Part shown: piece after piece, positions 57,145-64,000 of the stretch
Position numbering within the stretch: the stretch's first letter is position 1
Layout: the number at the start of each line of letters is the position of its first letter
Assembly: GCA_963789885.1 (NCBI GenBank)
Contig: CAWBNB010000050.1
Span: forward strand, 62,001 to 126,000
Direction of reading: 5' to 3'
DNA from: DATEDA01 sp963789885
Lineage (GTDB): Bacteria; Pseudomonadota; Gammaproteobacteria; Burkholderiales; SG8-39
DNA: 64,000 nt
Position numbers and translations under genes: made by a program
The notes under the pieces: model-generated
Databases searched by the model: none
The model's input: only the letters and a program-made list of their open reading frames with translations
Told to the model about the DNA's origin: nothing

Positions 57145-58979
57145 ATGAAACCAAGCGGCGGCACTTCGGACCTGATCGGGGCCGCAGAGGCGCGCACCGT
57201 TCCGGGCCTCTTCCTGCGTCGCTGCGAGCGCACGCCCGACGCCGAAGCGTACCGGCAGCGGGAGCCCGAGCGATGGCGATCCTACACCTGGCGCGACATG
57301 AAGGGCGAGGTCGGGCGATGGCAGCGCGCGCTTGCGCGCGAGCCGCTCGCGCGCGGCGATCGCGTCGCGGTGCTGGCGCGCAGCGGCGTCGATTGGGTCG
57401 CCTTGCGACATCGCGGCGCAAGCGCTGGGGCTCGTGGTCGTGCCGCTCTACACGACCGACAACCCGGGGAACATCGCTCACATCCTGGGCGATTCGGGCA
57501 CGCGGCTGCTGTTCACGGACACGCTGGCGCGCTGGCGCGCCCTCGCGCCGCTCGCAAGAGAGTTCCCTTCGCTCGAGCGTCTCGTCTGCCTGGAAGCGAA
57601 CGGCCCGCTGGGCGGGCTCGCCGGCATCGGCATCAGCGTCGCGCGCGAGTGGCTGCCTGACCGACGCGGCTGACCCCGAGGATCGCGCCGGGTCGCCGCA
57701 GGCGCTTGCCACCATCGTCTACACGTCGGGCACGATGGGCCGGCCGAAAGGCGTGATGCTGTCGCACGCGAACCTCCTCGCCAACGCGCAGGCCGTCCTG
57801 GATGCGGTCCCCGGCTATCGCGAGGACGTCTATCTCTCGTTTCTGCCGCTTTCGCACGCGTTCGAGCGGACCGTCGGGTACTACGTCCCGATGATGGCGG
57901 GCAGCACGGTGGCCTACGCGCGCTCGGTCCAGCACCTCGCCGAGGATCTCGCGGCCGTCCGGCCGACGGTGCTCGTCTCGGTGCCGCGGATCTACGAGCG
58001 CGCATACGCGCGGATTGCCGCGGACCTCGCCACACGGCGGTTGGCGCGCGCGTTGTTCGACGCCACGGTCACCATCGGTTGGGACCGGTTCGAGGGCCGG
58101 CATCGGGGGCCGGCCGCGACGCTGGCGTGGCCGTTCCTGCGCCGCCTGGTCGCGAAGCGCATTCTCGATCACTTCGGCGGCCGAGTCCGCATCGCCGTGA
58201 GCGGCGGTGCCCCGCTCGCGCCGAGCCTCGCGCGCGTATTCATCGGCCTCGGTCTGCCGCTCCTGCAGGGCTACGGGCTGACCGAGGCCGCGCCGGTCGT
58301 GACTGGCAATCGCCTGGATGACAACCTCCCGGACTCGGTTGGCCTGCCGTTGCCCGGGGTGGAGCTCCGACTCGGTGCCGGGGACGAACTGCTCGTGCGC
58401 GGCCCGAACGTCATGCTTGGATATTGGCAGCGCCCGGATGCTACGCGGGCGGCGATCGACGCCGAGGGCTGGCTTCACACCGGCGACAGGGCGCGGATCG
58501 AGGGCGGCCGGGTCTACATCGTCGGCCGGCTCAAGGAGATCCTCGTGCTGTCCACTGCGGAGAAGGTCGCGCCGGCGGACCTCGAGCTTGCGATCACCGA
58601 GGACCCGCACTTCGACCAGGCGATGGTGGTCGGCGAAGGAAAGCCCTATCTTGCCGCGCTGGTGGTGCTGAACGGCGAGAGCTGGCCGGGGTTCGCGCGC
58701 GCGGCCGGCGTCGACCCGCGCGATCCGGGCGCGCTCGCCGCGCCGGCCGTCCTGAGCGCTGCGCTCGCCCGCATCGAGCGGCAGCTCGCCCGGTTTCCCT
58801 CCTACGCGCGCGTCCGGCGCGTGTGGCTCACGCTCGAGGCGTGGACGATCGAGAACGGCCTAATCACCCCGACGCTCAAGCTCAAGCGCACCGAGCTCGC
58901 GCAGCGGTTCGCCGCCGAGATCGCGCGGCTCCACGATCAGCGGCCGGAGGGAGCAGAGCGATCAGCCGTTCGGCGTTGA
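57145..58979 (+). CDS. Long-chain AMP-dependent acyl-CoA ligase, twice frameshifted
   Basis: About 610 residues over three frames. First: VPGLFLRRCERTPDAEAYRQ and YTWRDMKGEVG. Second: ALGLVVVPLYTTDNPGNIAHIL. Third: IVYTSGTMGRPKGVMLSHANLL (the AMP-binding P-loop), LQGYGLTEAAPVVTGNRL, GWLHTGDRARIEGGRVYIVGRLKEILVLSTAEKVAP. It matches the FadD15-like long-chain acyl-CoA synthetases. An extra G near 57410 and a CGAC-type duplication near 57665 break the frame; removing them restores the sequence. The 3' end overlaps the convergent DUF72 gene by 98 bases. Confidence 0.8.
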
Positions 58980-59676
58980 ACGGGGCATGGCAAAGCGCGT
59001 CATTGTCGAAGTACACGTGCACGTCGCGGCCTTCGCCGAGCCACCGCCGCGCTCGCCTCGCCCACCCGCGCAGCTCGCCGTCGGAATACCCCGATGCATA
59101 CGTCTCGGTATGCCCGTGGAGCCGCACGTAGACGAGATCGGTCGTCACCGCGTCCCAGAGGGGCCAGTCGGCGGCATCGGACTGGCAGACCGCGATGCGG
59201 TGCGCGCGCAGGCACGCCGCGATCTCCTCGTCGAACCACGACTCGTGGCGGAACTCGATCGCGTGACGCACACGGCGCCAGCTCCGTAGGGCGCGAACGA
59301 AGGTCTCCAGCCGGGCGGGATTCCGGCGCAGATTGCGCGGCAGCTGCCAGATGACCGCGGCGAGCTTCGGCCCGAGCCCCGCGGCGCGGTCGCGCTCGAG
59401 GCGGATGGCCGGCAGCGGATCCTTGAGTTTCTTGTTGTGCGTCAGATATCGGTTCGCCTTGATGGCGAAGCGAAACCGGGGCGGCGTCTCGCGGGACCAG
59501 CGCTCGAAGGTCGCCTCGGTCTGCAGCCGGTAGAAGGTGGCATTCGCCTCGATCGCGGTGAACCGCTGCGCGCAGAAACGGAGCCAGTCCTTCCGCGGGC
59601 GACCCCCGTAGAAGGCCTCGCTCCAGGCGTCGTAGTTCCACCCGCTCGTCCCGACGTAGGCGCGACCGGTCGGCAT
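58882..59676 (-). CDS. DUF72 family protein (YecE-like)
   Basis: 264 residues. AYVGTSGWNYDAWSEAFYGG at the start, AIEANATFYRLQTEATFERW near residue 40, AIEFRHESWFDEEI near 139 and VYFDNDALCHAPFNAERL near 220 are the DUF72 blocks of a TIM-barrel-like fold. The function is not established; some relatives occur in DNA-repair contexts. The last 20 residues are Arg/Ala-rich and overlap the convergent AMP-ligase by 98 bases, so a frameshift near this end is possible. Confidence 0.85.
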   Translation of the reverse strand: MPTGRAYVGTSGWNYDAWSEAFYGGRPRKDWLRFCAQRFTAIEANATFYRLQTEATFERWSRETPPRFRFAIKANRYLTHNKKLKDPLPAIRLERDRAAGLGPKLAAVIWQLPRNLRRNPARLETFVRALRSWRRVRHAIEFRHESWFDEEIAACLRAHRIAVCQSDAADWPLWDAVTTDLVYVRLHGHTETYASGYSDGELRGWARRARRWLGEGRDVHVYFDNDALCHAPFNAERLIALLPPAADRGAARSRRRTAARARCA

Positions 59677-59697
59677 GTGCGGCGGACGAGGAACTCG

Positions 59698-61392
59698 CTA
59701 CTGCCGCGACCCGCGCCGGCCGTCGACCGGGCTGAACCGGAACGGGGCGCCGAGCGCCGCGAGCACGCGCGGATCGCGGTCGTAGAGATCCGGGTGGAAT
59801 CGCACGGTACCGTCCTCGTCCACCTCGGCGGTGAAATACAGCAGCACCACGGGCACGCGGCGCTTCACGCGCACGGTCCGGGTGTCACCGGTCACGATCG
59901 CCGCCCGGAGCGCGTCGGCGTTCCAGCGCTGCGGATCGTCCAGCAGGAGCACCGCGAGCTCGTGGGCCTTCTCGAGGCGTATGCAGCCGGAGCTGAACGC
60001 GCGCTCGGTCTTCTCGAACAGCTGGCCGGCGGGAGTGTCGTGCAGGTACACCGCGTGCGGGTTGGGCAGCATGAACTTCAGCTGACCGAGCGGGTTGTCG
60101 TCGCCGGGCGCCTGCACGACTTGATAGGGGAAGCCGCCGGAGCGATAGCGCTGCCATGCGATCTCCGGGGCGTTCACTGGCCGGCCGGCCGCGTCCACGA
60201 CCTGCATGCGGTGGCGCGCGAGGTAGTCGGGGTCCCGCGTGAGCTTCGGCAGCAGGTCCTCCCGGAGGATCGTCGGCGGCACGGTCCAGGTCGGGTTGAG
60301 CACGACCTGTTCCAGCGTGGCGCGAAACACGGGTGTCCGGCGGTACGGGCGGCCGACCACCACCCGCGAGGACCACACGCGCCGTCCGTCGAGGACGAGG
60401 CGGGCCGAGAAACCCGCGATGTCCACGATCAGGTAATCGCCGGCGAGGTCCTGCGCGACCCAGCGGACGCGCTCGAGGTTCACACGCATCTGACCGATGC
60501 GCTGCGCGACGCCGACATTGAGCGCCGCGAGCGTCCGGCGACCCACGATGCCATCGACCTCGAGACCGTGCCGGCTCTGGAAGCGGCGCACCGCCGTCTC
60601 GAGCGCCTGGTCGAACTGCGCGGGCTCGTCTGCGCCGCGCTCGATGTCGCCGCTCACGGTGAGCCGCGCGCGGAGTGCGGCGACCCGCGGATCGCGCATG
60701 CCCGGCTCGAGCGTTGTGCCTGGCCCGATCTGCGGCCAGCCCCCGCTCGCCTCGATGGCGCGGTAACGCGCGAGCGCTTCGCGAAGGCGCCGGTACGCCG
60801 GCAGCCGCGGGGCGTAGCGCTCTCGACGGCATCGCTGAGGGCAGGGCGAGGCGACGATCGCCTCGAGCGCGACACGCGGATCGATCGCGCCAAGCGACCG
60901 CGTGAAGTTCCATCCCGGGTAGAGCTCGCGGGGATTGGCCTTGCCGAAATGGAGGTGGTAGGCGAGCCGTACGAGCGCGTCGGTCAGCAACAGCTCGCGG
61001 TCGGCCTCGTCCAATCCGGGCGTGGCGCCGCTCGCGAGCCGGCTGACCGCGGCAGCGTGATAGTCCCGCGGGTCGAGGCCGTGGCTTCGGCTCTCCTCTA
61101 TCGCCGCGGCGAGCGCCCGGTCCCGTCCCGGGCGCGACCATGCCGGGCGGAAACCCCGTCGCTCGTAGAACGCCGCGATGAGCCGGCGCGCCGCGATCTC
61201 CGCGCCGTCGACCCGTACCGCCCGCTCAGTGCGTAGCTGCGCGATGCGCGCCCGCAGCGACTCGGAGCCCGCATTGGACCCCTCTACAGCGGTCGAGACC
61301 GCAATCGCGAGCAGGCCGGCGAGGAGCATTCCACGTGTGCGGCGGATTGGGCCCGGCGAGGAGGCGACCGCGGCCGCGGTCTCGGATACCAT
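59698..61392 (-). CDS. L,D-transpeptidase (YcbB/LdtD-like)
   Basis: 564 residues from ATG 61392 with an N-terminal signal-anchor (GMLLAGLLAIAVSTAVEG). A peptidoglycan-binding domain (AVRRFQSRHGLEVDGIVGRRTLAALN) lies near residue 265. The YkuD catalytic domain follows: LIVDIAGFSARLVLDGRRVW, VYLHDTPAGQLF and SSGCIRLEKAHELAVLLL with the nucleophile cysteine. It makes 3-3 cross-links in the periplasm. It is divergent from the YcbK-like gene, as the two families often are neighbours. Confidence 0.9.
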   Translation of the reverse strand: MVSETAAAVASSPGPIRRTRGMLLAGLLAIAVSTAVEGSNAGSESLRARIAQLRTERAVRVDGAEIAARRLIAAFYERRGFRPAWSRPGRDRALAAAIEESRSHGLDPRDYHAAAVSRLASGATPGLDEADRELLLTDALVRLAYHLHFGKANPRELYPGWNFTRSLGAIDPRVALEAIVASPCPQRCRRERYAPRLPAYRRLREALARYRAIEASGGWPQIGPGTTLEPGMRDPRVAALRARLTVSGDIERGADEPAQFDQALETAVRRFQSRHGLEVDGIVGRRTLAALNVGVAQRIGQMRVNLERVRWVAQDLAGDYLIVDIAGFSARLVLDGRRVWSSRVVVGRPYRRTPVFRATLEQVVLNPTWTVPPTILREDLLPKLTRDPDYLARHRMQVVDAAGRPVNAPEIAWQRYRSGGFPYQVVQAPGDDNPLGQLKFMLPNPHAVYLHDTPAGQLFEKTERAFSSGCIRLEKAHELAVLLLDDPQRWNADALRAAIVTGDTRTVRVKRRVPVVLLYFTAEVDEDGTVRFHPDLYDRDPRVLAALGAPFRFSPVDGRRGSRQ

Positions 61393-61419
61393 CCGAGTTC
61401 CGCTCGAAGGGGGCACGCA

Positions 61420-61986
61420 ATGTCGACCACCGAACCGCTCGCTCGGCCCGATCTGCGCCGCCGGATGCTCGTGACGGGGCTCGCGCTCGCGCCGCTCGGG
61501 TTGGCGCGCCCGGCCGCTGCGTTCGCGGACGCGGCGCGAATGCTCGCGTTCCGTCACACCCATACCGGAGAGCGGTTGAGCATCGAGTATTACGCGCGCG
61601 GCGCCTATTTTCCGGAGGCGCTCGGTCTCATCGAGCGGCTGCTGCGGGACTTCCGGACCGGGGATCTCCACGCGATCGACCCGCGGCTGCTCGACACGCT
61701 GCATGCGCTGGGCGTCGCCTGCGGCGGCGGGACGTTCGAGATCATCTCCGGCTATCGCTCGCCGAAGACCAACGCGCAGCTGCGCAAGGCGGGCGACGGC
61801 GTCGCGGAGCACAGCCTGCACATCGAGGGGCGCGCAATCGACGTCCGGCTCCCGGGCGTCCCGACCGCGCGGCTGCGCCAGGCGGCGATCGCACTCGGTC
61901 GCGGTGGCGTCGGGTACTACCCGCAATCCGACTTCGTTCACCTCGACACCGGCCGCGTGCGCGCCTGGGGGCCCCGGGTCGCGTAG
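61420..61986 (+). CDS. YcbK-like DUF882/peptidase M15 protein
   Basis: 188 residues. A twin-arginine-like signal (RRRMLVTGLALAPLGLARPAAA) targets it to the periplasm, probably by the Tat route. The mature domain has FRHTHTGERLSIEYYARG, TFEIISGYRSPKTNAQLRK, HSLHIEGRAIDVRLPG and YYPQSDFVHLDTG, with the His and Asp zinc ligands of M15 enzymes. It likely trims peptidoglycan near the L,D-transpeptidase. Only 27 bases separate the two divergent starts. Confidence 0.9.
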   Translation: MSTTEPLARPDLRRRMLVTGLALAPLGLARPAAAFADAARMLAFRHTHTGERLSIEYYARGAYFPEALGLIERLLRDFRTGDLHAIDPRLLDTLHALGVACGGGTFEIISGYRSPKTNAQLRKAGDGVAEHSLHIEGRAIDVRLPGVPTARLRQAAIALGRGGVGYYPQSDFVHLDTGRVRAWGPRVA

Positions 61987-61994
61987 CGCACCGC

Positions 61995-62993
61995 TCAGCC
62001 GGCGCGGACGAGCCCGCCAAGGCGGGCGATGAGCCGGGCGATCGCGGGTTCGAGCTCGGCGCCGTGGTTGAGCACCTCGTCGAGCGCGAACGTGATCGGC
62101 ATCTCGACGCCGAGCCGCCTGGCGAGCGCGGCGACCGCTTCGGTCGAGAAGGCGCCCTCGGTCACCTCCTTGCGCCCGGCAAGCACCTCGGCGAGCTTCC
62201 GCCCTTCGCCGAGCGCGACGCCGAGGGAGGTGTTGCGCGATTGCAGGCTGTTCGCGGTCAGCATCAGGTCGCCGATCCCGGACAGCCCCATGAAGGTATC
62301 GCGCTTCGCACCCTTCGCCAGGCCGAGCCGCATCGCTTCCGCCAGCCCGAGCGTGATCAGCGTCGCACGTGCGTTCTCGCCGAGCTTTCTGCCGGCGGCG
62401 ATCCCGCTCCCGATGCTGATCACGTTCTTCATGACGCCCCCGATCGCGGCGCCGATCACGTCGTCGGAGGGGTGAATGCAGAAACGGGGGTTCGCGATCT
62501 CGCGCGCGAGCCGGGCGCGCACATCGTCATCCGCGCAGGCGAGCGTCACGGCGCACGGCAGGTCGACCGCGATCTCGCGCGCGAACGACGGCCCCGACAG
62601 CACGGCGACCGTCGCGCCGGGCAGGGTCTCGGCCAGGACTTCGGGCATCAGCGCGCAGGTGCCGCGCTCGATCCCCTTGGAGCAGGTCACCACCGGCGTA
62701 CCGGCGGCCAGGAACGGCCGCATGTTCGCTGCCACGCCGCGCACGTGCTGCGCGGGCACCGCCATCAGGATGAAGTCCCGCTCACGTGTCGCGGGTGCGA
62801 TGTCGTTGGTCGCCGTGATCCCTGGCACAAGACCCACACCAGCGAGGAACAACGGGTTCACCCCCTCCCCGTTGATCCCCGCGACGACCTCGGGTTCACG
62901 CGCCCAGATGAGGCAGTCGTGACCCGATCTGCGGATCACGCACGCCATTGCGGTGCCGAACGCACCGCCGCCGATGATTCCCACCCGCGCCAT
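61995..62993 (-). CDS. gpsA: Glycerol-3-phosphate dehydrogenase (NAD(P)+)
   Basis: 332 residues from ATG 62993. VGIIGGGAFGTAMACVIRRSG is the dinucleotide fold, NGEGVNPLFLAG near residue 43, LSGPSFAREIA near 138, KNVISIGSGIAAGRKLGENARATLITLGLAE near 188 (catalytic lysine) and GLSGIGDLMLTANSLQSRN near 235. It reduces dihydroxyacetone phosphate for phospholipid synthesis. It lies convergent with the YcbK-like gene, eight bases apart, and divergent from the binding-protein gene at 63105. Confidence 0.95.
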   Translation of the reverse strand: MARVGIIGGGAFGTAMACVIRRSGHDCLIWAREPEVVAGINGEGVNPLFLAGVGLVPGITATNDIAPATRERDFILMAVPAQHVRGVAANMRPFLAAGTPVVTCSKGIERGTCALMPEVLAETLPGATVAVLSGPSFAREIAVDLPCAVTLACADDDVRARLAREIANPRFCIHPSDDVIGAAIGGVMKNVISIGSGIAAGRKLGENARATLITLGLAEAMRLGLAKGAKRDTFMGLSGIGDLMLTANSLQSRNTSLGVALGEGRKLAEVLAGRKEVTEGAFSTEAVAALARRLGVEMPITFALDEVLNHGAELEPAIARLIARLGGLVRAG

Positions 62994-63026
62994 GAGTGGA
63001 TCTTGCGGGGGGCAACCGGTATGCTC

Positions 63027-63040
63027 TTGACAAACATCAA
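63027..63040 (+). promoter_or_regulatory. FNR/ANR-type box upstream of the second binding protein
   Basis: TTGACAAACATCAA fits TTGAY-N4-RTCAA. TACATT at 63062-63067 starts exactly 28.5 bases from the centre, predicting a start near 63075. The binding-protein ATG is at 63105 after GAAAGGAGGGG. Confidence 0.72.
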
Positions 63041-63104
63041 ACCCAGGACCGCGCCGGCCTCTACATTTTCCGGCGTCGCTCGTTTTCCTGAAAGGAGGGG
63101 AGTC

Positions 63105-64000
63105 ATGGCTCGACGCCTGAAGATGATCGCGGTGGCGCTGGCGGGGATGCTTGCCGTCGCCGGTCACGCCGCAGCGCAGCAGGTCGAGGACGAGTTGGTC
63201 CTCATCACCCCGGTCGCGAAGACGCTCACGGATCCGTCGCTCGCGGAGTTCGTCAAGTACGCGAAGGAGCGCTGGAACGTCACGGTCAAGGCGAGCGCGC
63301 TCGCGGCCGGGACGCCCGTCGCCTACGGGCAGATCGTCGAATGGAAGGGCCGGCCGCAGGCGGACATCTTCTGGGGCGGGGAGAGCGCGCTCTTCGACAA
63401 GCTCGCCGAGCAGAAGCTGCTCGCGCGGCTCGATCTGCCGAAGGACGTCGTGGACGCGATCCCGGCGAGCATCGGCAAGCCGAAGCCGATTCCGCTCAAG
63501 GACCCGAACGGCTTCTGGATCGGCACGGTGCTCGAGCCGTACGGCCTCGTGTATCACCCGCGCCTCTTCCAGCGGCTCGGAATCCAGCCGCCCAAGGACT
63601 GGGACGATCTGCTCGATCCCAAGCTGCGGGGCAATGTCGCACAGTGTGCGCCGACGCGCTCCTCGAGCAGCCACGCGACCTACGAAGTGATCCTGCAGCG
63701 CGACGGCGATGCCAAGGGCTGGGAGTGGCTGAAGCGCCTGGGCGGGAACACCGGCATGTTCACCGCCCGCAGCCGTGACGTGCCCTCGGTCGTGGCGAAG
63801 GGGGAGTTCGCCGCCGGGTTCGCGGTGCCGAGCTACATGGCGTTCGAGGATCGACTGGCCGGCTTCGACATCAAGTTCGTCGCGCCGAAGACCGCCTGGA
63901 TCACGCCGGAGCCGATCGCGATCCTGGCGGGCGCGAAGCACCCGCAGGCGGCGCGCGCGTTCATCGAGTTCATGCTGAGCGAGCGCGGGCAGAAGGTGGC
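63105..64000 (+). CDS. Extracellular solute-binding protein of an ABC transporter (partial)
   Basis: 298 residues are present; the gene runs past the end of the window. A signal peptide (MIAVALAGMLAVAGHAAA) follows a basic start. ELVLITPVAKTLTDPSLAEFVK, QIVEWKGRPQADIFWGGE, GLVYHPRLFQRLGIQPPKDWDDLLDPKLRG and ITPEPIAILAGAKHPQAARAFIEFML are typical of the iron(III)/2-aminoethylphosphonate-type family, related to the binding protein at 54215. The partner permeases should lie downstream, outside the window. The start ATG 63105 has a strong ribosome site. Confidence 0.9.
   Translation, partial: MARRLKMIAVALAGMLAVAGHAAAQQVEDELVLITPVAKTLTDPSLAEFVKYAKERWNVTVKASALAAGTPVAYGQIVEWKGRPQADIFWGGESALFDKLAEQKLLARLDLPKDVVDAIPASIGKPKPIPLKDPNGFWIGTVLEPYGLVYHPRLFQRLGIQPPKDWDDLLDPKLRGNVAQCAPTRSSSSHATYEVILQRDGDAKGWEWLKRLGGNTGMFTARSRDVPSVVAKGEFAAGFAVPSYMAFEDRLAGFDIKFVAPKTAWITPEPIAILAGAKHPQAARAFIEFMLSERGQKV

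Noticed and set aside
1..64000. CRISPR array, rRNA or insertion sequence
   Set aside because: Reading both strands I found no regularly spaced repeats, no rRNA-like sequence and no transposase.

Overview
This 64 kb window is very GC-rich DNA, about two thirds G+C or more by eye, with dense, bacterial-type gene packing. The gene content suggests a Pseudomonadota (betaproteobacterium-like) sulfur-oxidising chemolithotroph. It includes a complete sulfur-oxidising heterodisulfide-reductase-like (sHdr) locus, polyhydroxyalkanoate genes, a TRAP transporter, FadL, and BCAM0308- and DUF2934-type proteins. I see no rRNA, confident tRNA, IS element or CRISPR array. The taxonomic placement is an inference.

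Layout. 1-5.8 kb holds the end of a TRAP permease, an amidohydrolase, a P-loop cyclic-DPG-synthetase-like protein, alanine dehydrogenase, a zinc-ribbon protein, a tandem Usp and a flavodoxin-like reductase. 5.8-26.5 kb is the sulfur region: a FadL-like porin, a DsrM/DsrK-like membrane module, a DsrE2-like protein, and a histone-deacetylase-type enzyme. The lipoate assembly set follows (LipS1-like, LipT-like, LipS2-like, lipoate ligase), then a glutamine amidotransferase-like protein without its cysteine, then DsrE3C and HdrC1-B1-A-Hyp-C2-B2. After these come an unknown 139-aa protein, the lipoate-binding protein LbpA, a two-cysteine ArsR regulator, DsrE3, TusA and an SQR-like flavoprotein with a DUF1641 protein. 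26.5-32.2 kb carries a beta-carbonic anhydrase, PHA synthase and FadD. 32.3-64 kb is a mosaic of stress and dormancy-type genes: PolX, RtcB/archease, Hsp20, GYD protein, prim-pol, CapA-like, three more Usp genes, PRPP synthetase-like, BON protein, archaeal-type SAM synthetase, CheR-type methylase and an M50-CBS protease. It ends with a phosphonate/organophosphate-type ABC transporter operon, a PhaC-like hydrolase, an AMP-ligase, cell-wall enzymes, GpsA and a second binding protein.

How it works together. TusA and DsrE proteins probably pass sulfane sulfur to the sHdr complex. LbpA carries the lipoyl arm, built by the neighbouring ligase and the LipS/LipT enzymes. The DsrMK-like module could link the electrons to quinone.

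Regulation. Two networks are readable in the DNA. First, a 16-bp motif (A/T)TTAG-N6-CT(A/T)AT occurs at three sulfur promoters and is a candidate operator for the ArsR regulator. Second, FNR/ANR-type palindromes TTGAY-N4-RTCAA recur across the window, almost all intergenic. Ten of the fifteen sites have a plausible -10 hexamer at exactly the same distance from the site centre. The genes they precede (Usp, Hsp20, PolX, M50-CBS protease, PhaC-like hydrolase, acyl-CoA ligase) resemble the mycobacterial DosR dormancy regulon in content.

Caution. At least eight genes are split by small frameshifts, mostly +1 insertions in otherwise well-conserved proteins. This looks more like sequence or assembly error than gene decay.
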